Shown in pieces: positions 37,273-46,683 of a stretch of DNA of 64,000 bases. Source of the DNA: Mycobacterium lacus (lineage in GTDB: Bacteria; Actinomycetota; Actinomycetes; Mycobacteriales; Mycobacteriaceae); assembly GCF_010731535.1 (NCBI RefSeq), contig NZ_AP022581.1:620001-684000 (forward strand), read 5' to 3'. The position numbers and the translations under genes are program-made. Below the pieces are notes generated by a model. The model was not told the DNA's origin, ran no database searches, and saw only the letters and a list, made by a program, of their open reading frames with translations. Position 1 is the first letter of the stretch; each line of letters starts with the position of its first letter.

Positions 37273-37404
37273 TGGGGACCCCCTCGGCTCAGACGGGCGC
37301 TCCACCTCGACCCCGGCTGCGGTCCGCAGCGCCTAATACGGGCCCCGAACGAGGCCAAACAACACGAAATGACCAAACGGATCCACCTTTACCGGGGGTC
37401 CCCA
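37273..37404. repeat. 11-bp inverted repeats between the intron and glyA1
   Basis: TGGGGACCCCC at 37273-37283 is the reverse complement of GGGGGTCCCCA at 37394-37404. Between them, GCTGCGG, T, CCGCAGC (37315-37329) forms a second small hairpin. The stretch has no gene. It may be part of the intron's 3' region or of the glyA1 leader. Confidence 0.4.
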
Positions 37405-37504
37405 ACACAGATAAGGGGGATGGGGAAACGGATCCGCATCGCGGACACCGCGCCCCTGACTACCAATGACCGCCGCACCCGACGCCCGCACCAGTGCCTC
37501 CGTA

Positions 37505-38785
37505 ATGTCCGCCCCGCTCGCCGAGGTCGACCCCGATATCGCCGAGCTGTTGGGCAAGGAGCTGGGCCGGCAACGGGACACCCTGGAGATGATCGCCTCG
37601 GAAAACTTCGTGCCCCGCTCGGTGTTGCAGGCCCAGGGCAGCGTGCTGACCAATAAGTACGCCGAGGGGTTGCCCGGCCGGCGCTACTACGGCGGTTGTG
37701 AGTACGTCGACGTGGTGGAAAACATCGCCCGCGACCGGGCCAAGGCGCTGTTCGGCGCCGATTTCGCCAACGTGCAACCGCATTCGGGCGCGCAGGCCAA
37801 CGCGGCGGTGCTGCATGCGCTGATGTCACCGGGGGAGCGACTGCTCGGCCTGGACCTGGCCAACGGCGGCCACCTGACACACGGCATGCGGCTCAATTTC
37901 TCCGGCAAGCTCTACGATGTCGGCTTCTACGGTGTCGACCCGACGACGCACCTGATCGACATGGATGCCGTGCGGGCCAAGGCGCTCGAGTTCCGCCCGA
38001 AGGTGCTCATCGCCGGCTGGTCGGCGTACCCGCGCATTCTCGACTTCGCGGCGTTCCGGGCGATTGCCGACGAGGTCGGCGCCAAGCTGTGGGTCGACAT
38101 GGCGCACTTCGCGGGCCTGGTCGCCGCGGGGCTGCACCCGTCGCCGGTGCCGGACGCGGACGTGGTGTCCACGACGGTGCACAAGACGCTGGGCGGGGGC
38201 CGTTCGGGCCTCATCGTGGGCAAGCAGGAGTACGCCAAGGCCATCAACTCGGCGGTGTTCCCCGGCCAGCAGGGCGGACCGCTCATGCACGTCATCGCGG
38301 GCAAGGCGGTCGCGCTCAAGATCGCCGCCACACCCGAATTCGCCGACCGTCAGCAGCGCACCCTGTCCGGTGCGCGGATCCTCGCCGATCGGCTGCTGGC
38401 CGCCGATGTCGCCGAGGCCGGCGTGTCCGTGGTCAGCGGCGGCACCGACGTCCACCTGGTGCTGGTCGACCTGCGTAACTCGCCGCTGGACGGACAGGCC
38501 GCCGAGAACCTGCTCCACGACGTCGGCATCACCGTCAATCGCAATGCGGTGCCCAACGACCCGCGGCCCCCGATGGTGACCTCCGGCCTGCGGATCGGGA
38601 CCCCGGCCCTGGCGACCCGCGGCTTCGGTGACGCCGAGTTCACCGAGGTCGCCGACGTGATCGCGACCGCGCTCGTGGCGGGCGTTTCCGCCGACGTCGA
38701 CGCGTTGCGGCAGCGGGCGACGCGGCTGGCCAGGGAGTTCCCGCTCTACGAGGGACTCGAGGACTGGAGTCTGGTCGGCCGCTGA
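37505..38785 (+). CDS. glyA1: Serine hydroxymethyltransferase
   Basis: A 426-residue PLP enzyme interconverting serine and glycine with tetrahydrofolate, supplying one-carbon units. Conserved segments are [11 protein letters not shown] near 28, [18 protein letters not shown] near 53, [11 protein letters not shown] near 90 and the PLP Lys in [16 protein letters not shown] near 225. I chose the ATG at 37505 as it gives the family N-terminus; an in-frame ATG at 37466 would add 13 residues. The group II intron lies upstream in the same direction. A hairpin follows the gene. Confidence 0.94.
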   Translation: MSAPLAEVDPDIAELLGKELGRQRDTLEMIASENFVPRSVLQAQGSVLTNKYAEGLPGRRYYGGCEYVDVVENIARDRAKALFGADFANVQPHSGAQANAAVLHALMSPGERLLGLDLANGGHLTHGMRLNFSGKLYDVGFYGVDPTTHLIDMDAVRAKALEFRPKVLIAGWSAYPRILDFAAFRAIADEVGAKLWVDMAHFAGLVAAGLHPSPVPDADVVSTTVHKTLGGGRSGLIVGKQEYAKAINSAVFPGQQGGPLMHVIAGKAVALKIAATPEFADRQQRTLSGARILADRLLAADVAEAGVSVVSGGTDVHLVLVDLRNSPLDGQAAENLLHDVGITVNRNAVPNDPRPPMVTSGLRIGTPALATRGFGDAEFTEVADVIATALVAGVSADVDALRQRATRLAREFPLYEGLEDWSLVGR

Positions 38786-38787
38786 CG

Positions 38788-38844
38788 CGAGCCTGTAGTT
38801 GGCGCGCAAAAGCGCGAGTGGATCGCACGGTAGTTACAGGCTCG
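38788..38844. terminator. Hairpin after glyA1
   Basis: CGAGCCTGTA at 38788-38797 pairs with TACAGGCTCG at 38835-38844. Inside, CGCGC and GCGCG around AAAA form a second small stem. It lies three bases after the glyA1 stop and about 85 bp before desA2. No U-tract is seen. Confidence 0.6.
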
Positions 38845-38929
38845 ACGAATACGGCAGGCGGCGAGTCGCGTCGCGACTCACGCGCGTCGGAATTTGAAAG
38901 AACCTGTGTATGCGGGTTACAGTTACCGC

Positions 38930-39757
38930 ATGGCACAGAAACCTGTCGCTAATGCGCTGACCCTCGAACTCGAGCCCGTCGTGGAACGGAACATGGTTCG
39001 CCACCTCGACACCGAGGACATCTGGTTCGCCCACGACTACGTGCCGTTTGACCGCGGCGAGAACTTCGCCTTCCTCGGCGGACGTGACTGGGACCCGTCC
39101 CAGCCGACGCTGCCCCGGGTCATCACGGACGCCTGCGAGATCCTGCTGATCCTCAAGGACAACCTCGCCGGGCATCACCGGGAGCTCGTCGAGCACTTCA
39201 TCCTCGAGGAGTGGTGGGGTCGCTGGCTGGGCAGGTGGACGGCGGAGGAGCACCTGCACGCCATTGCGCTGCGCGAATACCTGGTGGTGACCCGCGAGGT
39301 CGACCCGACCGCCAACGAAGAGGTTCGCGTCCAGCACGTGATGAAGGGCTACCGCGCCGAGCAATACTCGCAGGTCGAAACGTTGGTGTACATGGCCTTC
39401 TACGAGCGCTCCCTCGCCGTGTTTTGCCGCAACCTGGCCGCGCAGATCGACGAGCCCATCCTGGCCGGACTCGTCGACCGGATCTACCGGGACGAGGTGC
39501 GCCACGAGGAGTTCTTCGCCAACCTGGTCGCGCACTGCCTCGACTACACCCGCGCCGAAACGATCGCGGCGATTGCCGCCCGCGCGGCAGAACTCGAGAT
39601 CGTCGGCGCCGACATCGACGCCTACCAGGACAAGGTGCAGAACGTTGCCGGCGCCGGGATTTTCGGACCGCCCGAGCTACGCCAGGTGATCTCCGACCGC
39701 ATCACCGCATGGGGCCTGGCCGACGAACCCCAACTCTCACAATTCTTGGCCAGCTAG
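38930..39757 (+). CDS. desA2: Acyl-[ACP] desaturase DesA2
   Basis: A 275-residue ferritin-like diiron protein of the acyl-ACP desaturase family, thought to act on fatty acyl chains for mycolic acid synthesis. Diiron ligands are expected in LVEHFILEEWWGRW (near 82), WTAEEHLHAIALREYL (near 100) and YRDEVRHEEFFANL (near 185). Length matches the M. tuberculosis DesA2. The ATG at 38930 gives the family start MAQKPVANALTLELEP. This is the last gene that follows the H37Rv order I recall; the next genes are accessory. Confidence 0.92.
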   Translation: MAQKPVANALTLELEPVVERNMVRHLDTEDIWFAHDYVPFDRGENFAFLGGRDWDPSQPTLPRVITDACEILLILKDNLAGHHRELVEHFILEEWWGRWLGRWTAEEHLHAIALREYLVVTREVDPTANEEVRVQHVMKGYRAEQYSQVETLVYMAFYERSLAVFCRNLAAQIDEPILAGLVDRIYRDEVRHEEFFANLVAHCLDYTRAETIAAIAARAAELEIVGADIDAYQDKVQNVAGAGIFGPPELRQVISDRITAWGLADEPQLSQFLAS

Positions 39758-39824
39758 ATCCGGCGGCGCACTCGGCGCTGGTGTGAGGGCGAGAGCGCCG
39801 GTTACCTCGGCCAATGGAAGTCGG

Positions 39825-41465
39825 TCAACGGCATACGCGCCAAGCGCCACTCGTAGCGCGCACGCCACGTGGCGCCGTCGCCGCCGCCTCGGGCGCAGTG
39901 TGGATTTCGGTAGGTGGGACCTCGGGGAGAAAGCACGCCAGCATGAACCCCAGCAGGGCTACCGATCCCGCGCAGAGGAAGACCTGCGTGAGCGAGTCGC
40001 GATAGGCCTGCACGACGAGAGCGGCGATGTCGGGGGGTATCCGCTGCAGGCTGGTAAGCGAACGCAAAACCTCGATGGGCGCTCCGCTAGACACCATCGC
40101 AGGTTCTAGTTGTCGGTTGAGGAAGTTCGCGAACAACGTGGCGAGTATTGCGGCGCCGAACGAACTGCCGATCAAACGGAAGAAGGTCACACTGGAGGTG
40201 GCGACGCCGAGGTCTTCGAAGTTGGTCGTGTTCTGCGTGATGAGGAGCAGCAACTGAACGGACATGCCGATGCCGGCGCCCAGAATGACCAGATAAACCG
40301 AGTGCAGTAGCAACGGCGTGGACTCGTCCATTTGGGACATCAGCAGGAATGCGGTCGCCATCAGGGCGCCACCAATGACAGGAAAGATCTTGTAGCGGCT
40401 GGTGAGGCTGACCGCGACGCCGCTGCCAATCGAGCTGATCAGCATGCCGATCAGCATCGGGAGCAGGCACAGGCCCGACGTAGTCGCCGACGCGCCGCCG
40501 ACGTACCGCAGGTATATCGGCACGACGGTCAACGCGCCCAGCATCGCAAATCCGACTCCGAAGGCAAGGATGCAGCACAGGGAAAATGTTCGGCTGCGGA
40601 ACAGTCGGATCGGCAGGATGGGTGCAGCGACGCGCCTTTCCACCCATACGAAGACACCGAGTCCCACCGCGGAAACGACGAGGAGTCCGATGATGACCGG
40701 TGATCCCCACGCATAGGTGGTGCCGCCCCAGCTGGTGGCCATGGTCAGCCCTGTCGCGCCCACCGTGACCAGGAATATCCCCAGGTAATCGATGACCGGC
40801 TTGGGCTGCGGGGCCAACGTGGGGATGGCTGTTGCCGCCACCAACAAGATCACCAAGGAGACGGGCACGTTGACCCAAAAGGCCCACCGCCAGTTCACAT
40901 GGTCGGTGAAGAAACCGCCCACCAACGGGCCGGTCACCGTCGCGATCCCAAACACCGCGCCCAAGATGCCCTGGTACCGGCCGCGATGCCGAAGCGGAGC
41001 AACCTCAGTGGCCAGTGCGCTGACGGTGACGCTGATTACGCCTCCGCTAATGCCTTGCAGCGCACGGCACATCACCAGCATGGTCATTGACTGCGCCGCC
41101 CCGCACAGCACCGAGGCGACGACGAAAAGCGTGGTGGTGGCCTCGAGAACCCGCTTGCGCCCGAACACGTCGCCGAGCTTGCCGGCCAGCGGAATCACGC
41201 TGGTCGCGCTCAACAGATAGCTGGTGACGGCCCAGGAGTGATGGCCGGTCCCGCCGAGGTCGGCGGCGATCGTCGGCAGCGCGGTCGTAACGGCGGTCAC
41301 TGCCAGCGCCGCGACCAGCATCCCGAGCATGATCGCAACGAAGATCACGCCGCGCCCTCGGGGGCTGATCGGCATCGGGGTGGATCGGGGGCTGGCCGCC
41401 GAACCGATCCCCGCCGAGTCCCACGCGGCTGCCGCGATCTCCGAGGCCGCCTTGCCAACCGACAT
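39825..41465 (-). CDS. MFS drug exporter, EmrB/QacA (14-helix) type
   Basis: A 546-residue major facilitator with about 14 hydrophobic segments. The family motifs are KLGDVFGRKRVL near residue 107 (motif A) and GAVFGIATVTGPLVGGFF near 175 (motif C, the antiporter signature). It would export toxic compounds or metabolites using proton exchange. The N-terminus has an extra soluble region of about 40 residues. ATG at 41465 is chosen because GGAAGGAA precedes it. The leader and promoter are of the same type as those of the PE_PGRS gene at 57561, unusual for a transporter. A divergent LysR regulator gene starts at 41828. Confidence 0.9.
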   Translation of the reverse strand: MSVGKAASEIAAAAWDSAGIGSAASPRSTPMPISPRGRGVIFVAIMLGMLVAALAVTAVTTALPTIAADLGGTGHHSWAVTSYLLSATSVIPLAGKLGDVFGRKRVLEATTTLFVVASVLCGAAQSMTMLVMCRALQGISGGVISVTVSALATEVAPLRHRGRYQGILGAVFGIATVTGPLVGGFFTDHVNWRWAFWVNVPVSLVILLVAATAIPTLAPQPKPVIDYLGIFLVTVGATGLTMATSWGGTTYAWGSPVIIGLLVVSAVGLGVFVWVERRVAAPILPIRLFRSRTFSLCCILAFGVGFAMLGALTVVPIYLRYVGGASATTSGLCLLPMLIGMLISSIGSGVAVSLTSRYKIFPVIGGALMATAFLLMSQMDESTPLLLHSVYLVILGAGIGMSVQLLLLITQNTTNFEDLGVATSSVTFFRLIGSSFGAAILATLFANFLNRQLEPAMVSSGAPIEVLRSLTSLQRIPPDIAALVVQAYRDSLTQVFLCAGSVALLGFMLACFLPEVPPTEIHTAPEAAATAPRGVRATSGAWRVCR

Positions 41466-41590
41466 CGCGGTTCCTTCCACCACGAGTAGATCCGACGGTC
41501 GCCGCCCCGAAAGTGCGAGGTCTTCGTCACCGAGGTGCACAACATGTTGCATGGAGGGGGCGCTGACCAGCGCGCTTTGCCGACGTGGCC

Positions 41591-41641
41591 ACGCTATGCA
41601 GCCCACACGTCGGCGTCCAGTAGAAGTTTGCGAACAAACTT
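41591..41641 (-). promoter_or_regulatory. Promoter-operator cassette of the MFS gene (copy A)
   Basis: On the minus strand, a perfect palindrome AAGTTTGTTCGCAAACTT (41641-41624) is followed by a -35-like TGGACG (41619-41614), exactly 17 bp, and a -10-like TAGCGT (41596-41591). The -10 is 126 nt from the ATG. The same layout is found at 42826-42876, 57690-57741, 57874-57924 and 61946-61996. Confidence 0.65.
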
Positions 41642-41710
41642 TTGTGCTATCCGCAAGTAGCGTGCCTGGCCGTCACCGCCCCGCACGCGTCAGCGCCGAC
41701 GCTGGCCGCG

Positions 41711-41799
41711 GTGTCGAGGTGCGAGGTCTTCGTTGCCGGCGATGCAGAACTATGCACACCGCACTGGATATAGGTGCGTCCGGTAGAAGGTTTCCAACC
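41711..41799 (-). repeat. Degenerate copy of the PE_PGRS-type promoter and leader
   Basis: AAGGTTTCCAACC (41787-41799) with TAGAAGG, GCATAG (minus strand) and the leader block GCGAGGTCTTCGT match copy A and its leader in order, but the -35 to -10 spacing is wrong (about 24 bp) and the palindrome is damaged. It faces the MFS gene, next to the LysR start, and seems to be an old duplicate. Confidence 0.5.
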
Positions 41800-41827
41800 A
41801 GTCTCGCGACCGCCCGGACGTATTGTG

Positions 41828-42736
41828 ATGGCCGTGGTGGAGCTCTATCAGCTGCGGTACTTCCAGACCGTCGCCGAGCTCGGCACGCTGCGCGACGCCG
41901 CCGAGCACCTGGCGGTGTCCCAATCAGCCGTCAGCCGGGCTATCGCCATGCTCGAGTACGAGATCGGGGTCGAGCTGTTCACCCGGCGCGGCCGCGCCAA
42001 TGAACTCAACCGGTTCGGGAAGGCGTTCTTGCGGTCCAGCCTCGCGGCGCAGCGCAGCCTGGACACCGCGATGGCCGGTGTGCGCCAGCTCGCGGGCGTC
42101 GACGCTGGCACGGTGGCCCTGGGATTCCTTGCTTCATTGGGAGTGGCGACGGTGCCGAGGTTGATCCGCCGTCATCATGACTCGTTTCCGTCGGCACGAT
42201 TCGAACTGCACCAAAATCCTGGACCCGCGCTGGTCAGCGATCTGGCCACCGGTCTGATCGACGTATGCATCAGTTATCCGATGACATTCGACGAGTCGCC
42301 CGGGGTGAAGTGGCACAACCTGTTCACCCAGCGGCTGTACGCCGTCGTCGATCGGGACCACCCGCTGGCCAGCCGCGAGCTGATCGGCTTCGAGGAACTC
42401 GCCGGCCAACCGTTCGTGGCGTTCGACCGGGATTTCACCTTGCGCAGGATCTTTGACGACGCCTGTGCGCGCCACAACATCACGCCGACGATCGCGTTCG
42501 AGGGGACCGACATGGCAACGCTGCGTGGCCTCATCGGAGCGCGCTTGGGGGTCGGGATAATGCCGCGGGCGTCCACACGACCCCCAGGCATCGTCGAAAT
42601 CGCAGTCGACGACAAGGAACTCGTCAGACCCATCGCGGTCGGCTGGATGGGCGACAGGTATCTGCCGCCCTCCGCCGCCGCGTTCCGTGACACCGCGATG
42701 GCGGCGTGCGGACTGCCTGAACAAGATCTCGCCTAG
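41828..42736 (+). CDS. LysR-family transcriptional regulator
   Basis: A 302-residue LysR regulator. The N-terminal winged helix spans residues 1-65 (LYQLRYFQTVAELGTLRDAAEHLAVSQSAVSRAI, with the recognition helix at the end). A periplasmic-binding-protein-like effector domain follows from about 92 (GTVALGFLASLGVATVPRLI). The start at 41828 lies 363 bp from the divergent MFS start, the usual geometry for a LysR protein controlling its neighbour. It could respond to a substrate of the exporter. Whether it also binds the palindrome in the shared promoter cassette is a testable idea. Confidence 0.9.
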   Translation: MAVVELYQLRYFQTVAELGTLRDAAEHLAVSQSAVSRAIAMLEYEIGVELFTRRGRANELNRFGKAFLRSSLAAQRSLDTAMAGVRQLAGVDAGTVALGFLASLGVATVPRLIRRHHDSFPSARFELHQNPGPALVSDLATGLIDVCISYPMTFDESPGVKWHNLFTQRLYAVVDRDHPLASRELIGFEELAGQPFVAFDRDFTLRRIFDDACARHNITPTIAFEGTDMATLRGLIGARLGVGIMPRASTRPPGIVEIAVDDKELVRPIAVGWMGDRYLPPSAAAFRDTAMAACGLPEQDLA

Positions 42737-42810
42737 ACGGCTCGGCGCAGCCGAGCCGCTCCACAGCGCCACCTCCGTAGGTTTGCTGACGCTCGACGGG
42801 CAACCAATCC

Positions 42811-42876
42811 TTGCGAACCTCGCAAGAGTTTGTTCACAACCTTCTGCTAGACGCCTATGTGCAGGCTGCATAGCGT
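42811..42876 (+). promoter_or_regulatory. Promoter-operator cassette of the giant PPE-MPTR gene (copy B)
   Basis: GAGTTTG, TTCA, CAACCTT at 42826-42843 is the palindrome (one arm base off). TAGACG at 42848-42853, a 17-bp spacer and TAGCGT at 42871-42876 follow. Just upstream, TTGCGA, ACC, TCGCAA (42811-42825) is an extra inverted repeat with 6-bp arms. The -10 lies about 166 nt before the ATG at 43043. The 305 bp between the LysR stop and this start hold no gene. Confidence 0.65.
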
Positions 42877-45605
42877 GTACTCAGCGACGGAGTGAAGTTG
42901 CGACGGTCGGATTTCGATCACATGATTTCCGTCCTGTGAGTTTGCTGTCGTCGGCGGGCCGGCGTGCACGCTGTTGGCATCACGTGTGAAGGACCGGCCC
43001 GCGACCAGTTCCCGGCGGGGAGCCAAGTTTGAGGACGGCGTGATGAATTTTGCGGTGCTGCCGCCAGAGATCAACTCGGCGCGGATGTATCTCGGCGCCG
43101 GGTCGGCGCCGATGCTGGAGGCGGCGGCGGCCTGGGACGGGTTGGCCGCCGAGCTGGGGTCGGTGGCCGCGTCGTTTTCGCACGTGACGGCGGGGCTGGT
43201 GGGTTCGTCCTGGCAGGGTCCGTCGGCGGCGGCGATGGCCGGCGCGGCCGCGCCCTATTTGGGGTGGCTGAGCGCGGCGGCGGAGCAGGCTGAGCAGACG
43301 GCATCCCAGGTTCGATTGGCGGCAGCCGCCTTCGAGGCGGCTCGGGCGGCGACCGTGCATCCGGCGATCATCTCGGCCAACCGCGCTCAGTTCGTGTCGT
43401 TGGTGGGCTCGAACCTCCTGGGACAGAACGCCCCCCTGATCGCGGCAGCCGAAGCGGCCTACGAGCAGATGTGGGCCCAGGATGTGGCCGCGATGTTCGA
43501 CTATCACGCCGGGGCGTCGGCCGCCGCCGCGGAGTTGACGCCGTTCACCCTGGGGCTGGCGAATCTAGCGGGTGATCCCATCATCAGCCTGTTCCGCAAC
43601 CTTGGCCTGGCAAACGTCGGTGAGGGCAACGTCGGCAACGCGAACATCGGGAACTTCAATGTCGGCTCCGCAAACATCGGCTCCGGAAACCTCGGCAGCG
43701 GAAACATCGGCGGCGGAAACCTCGGGTTCGGGAATGCCGGCCCAGCGTCGGCGGCGGGTTTCGGCAACGCCGGTTTCGGCAACACCGGCAGCGGAAACGT
43801 CGGCATCGGCAATACCGGCAACAACAACATCGGTTTCGGCAACACCGGCAGCGGAAACATCGGCATCGGGCTGAGCGGGAACAACCTGCGGGGATTCGGC
43901 GCCATGAACACCGGCACCGGCAATATCGGATTGTTCAACTCAGGCACCGGGAATGTCGGAATAGGAAACTCGGGCACCGGTAACTGGGGCATCGGAAACT
44001 CGGGCAACGGTTACAACACGGGCATCGGCAACTCCGGCGTGGCCAACACGGGCTTCTTCAACTCTGGCATTGTCAACTCAGGTCTCGCTAATTCGGGCAA
44101 TTACAATACGGGCAGCTACAACCCCGGCGTCGCCAATACGGGCGGCTTCAACGTCGGAAACTACAACACCGGTTACCTCAACTACGGCGACTACAACACC
44201 GGAATAGCAAATTCGGGCGACGTTGATACCGGTGCCTTTATTTCGGGCAGTTACAGCAATGGCCTCTTCTGGCGAAGCGACTACCAGGGCGGGGGGCCGG
44301 GGTACCGAAACACGACAACGAGCCCGTCGTCGGGCTTTTACAACTCCGGCACCGGAAGCGCATCGGGCTTTGGAAATTTTGGTGCCAACAATTCCGGCTT
44401 CCTGAACTTTTCTAACGGCCCGTTAGGAAGCTCGGGAATTTACAATTACGGCGCCTTGCAGTCGGGCCTGCTGAACACCGGCAACACCGTCTCCGGCTTG
44501 TACAACACGAGCACGCTGGACCTCGCTGCCGCCGCGTATGTCTCGGGCATCGCAAACACTGGAAGCAAGGTTGCCGGCATCTTGGCCGGCCCGTCGAGCG
44601 GCTTGCCAAACTTTGGCGAGGTAAACCTCGGCGGCGGGAACATCGGCAGCTTCAACGTGGGCAGCGGGAACGTCGGCAATTCCAACGTCGGCAGCGGAAA
44701 CATCGGCAGTCTCAATTTCGGCTCCGGAAACCTGGGCAGCTCCAACTTCGGCTCCGGAAACCTGGGGAGTGCGAATTTCGGCTTCGGAAACCTGGGCAAC
44801 AACGATTACGGTTTCGGTAACTTGGGCTCTTACAACGTGGGCTTCGGGAACGCCGGCAACTCCAATATCGGCTTCGGGAACACCGGCAGCAACAACATCG
44901 GCTTCGGGCTCACCGGCATCAACCAGGTCGGTTTCGGCGCCTTGAACTCGGGCAGCGGCAACCTCGGCCTGTTCAACTCCGGCACGAACAACATCGGCAT
45001 CGCGAATTCGGGGACCGGCAACTTCGGCATCGGCAACCCCGGCGTCGGCAACACCGGCGTCGGCAACCCGGGAAGATTCAACACGGGCTTCTTCAACATC
45101 GGCACCGTCAATTCTGGCTTCGCCAACATCGGCGGCTACAACACCGGCAGCTTCAACACGGGCAGCTTCAACACCGGCGACTTCAACCCCGGCGGCTACA
45201 ACACGGGCTATTTCAACACGGGTGATTACAACACGGGCCTGGAAAACTCGGGCAATGTCAACACGGGTGCTTTCAACTCCGGCGACTTCAATAACGGCTT
45301 CTTCATCTCCGGCGACAACCGGAACCAGATCTCGATCCATCTGGATATTAATACTCCCACCATTCCCATCAACGCCGAATTCAGCATCCCGATCAATATG
45401 GTTAACCAATTCGGCGGCAACACGTATAGCATTCCGGGCTACTTTTACCCCCAGCATTATTTCCTCGACGGCTTCTTCTATTTCGGGCCCGTCGATATCC
45501 CGAGATCCTCGATCACCATTCCCCTTGTGACGCTCACCACCGGGGGACCAAGTACGAATCTCGACATAACCATCGTCGGCGCCCTCGAGGGCCGCACGAT
45601 CCACA

Positions 45606-46683
45606 TCATCGATATTCCGGCGGCTCCGGGTTTTGGGAATTCGACGTCGAGCCCGTCGTCGGGTTTCTTCAACAGCGGCGGCGGTGGTTCGTCGGGTTTC
45701 GGTAATGTGGGTGCCAACAATTCGGGGTGGCAGAACTATTCGTTGGGCAGCGCCGGCAGCTCGGGTTTTCGGAACTTTGGTGCGCTGCAGTCGGGTGTGG
45801 CCAACCTGGGCAACACGGTCTCGGGTTTCTTCAACACCAGCACGGCGGGCTTCGAGCCGGCGCAGGTGTCGGGTTTGCCAACTTCGGCGCCGACCTGGCG
45901 GGGGTGATGCGCGACGCGACCGGGACGGTCTTTAACGCCGGTTTGGCCGACGTGGGCCATCTCAACCTGGGCAGCGGGAATCTCGGGGACTTCAACCTGG
46001 GCAGCGCCAACATCGGCTCCTACAACCTGGGCAGCGCCAACGTCGGCTCCTACAACCTGGGCAGCGGCAACATCGGTAGCGGCAACATCGGGTTCGGCAA
46101 CGTCGATACCGTGGTGACCGCGGGCCTGAACAACGTTGGCTGGGGCAATACCGGCGGCCACAACGTCGGCTGGGGCAACACCGGTGACGGCAATATCGGG
46201 TTGGGCAACACCGGCACCGGTAACGTCGGGATCGGGCTGAGTGGTGATCATCAGGTCGGGTTGGGCGCGTGGAATTCCGGCAGCGGCAACCTGGGCTTGT
46301 TCAACTCCGGTACCGGCAACATCGGCATCGGCAATTCGGGCACCGGCAACTTCGGGATCGGCAACTCCGGTCAGTACAACACCGGCATCGGCAACACCGG
46401 CAGCACCAACACCGGGTTGTTCAACTCCGGTTCGGTCAACACCGGCGTGGCCAACCCGGGTGACTACAACACCGGCTGGTACAACGCCGGCCGGACCAAC
46501 ACCGGCGTCGCCAACCCGGGTGACTACAACACCGGCCTGTTCAACACCGGCAGCTACAGCACCGGCTTGGCCAACTCGGGCCACGTCGACACCGGCGCGT
46601 TCATCACCGGCGACATGGACAACGGCCTGTTATGGCGATCCAGCAACTCCGGCCTGATCGGCGCCAGCTACACCATCCACGTT
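45606..46683 (+). repeat. 1.08-kb internal duplication, copy 1 (carries the frameshift)
   Basis: This segment matches 49754-50832 with two differences that I can see: the missing G at 45871-45873 and T at 46630 against C at 50779. It includes part of one linker, the PSSGFFNSG block and about 270 residues of MPTR repeats. Sequence to either side differs, so the borders are sharp. Confidence 0.9.
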
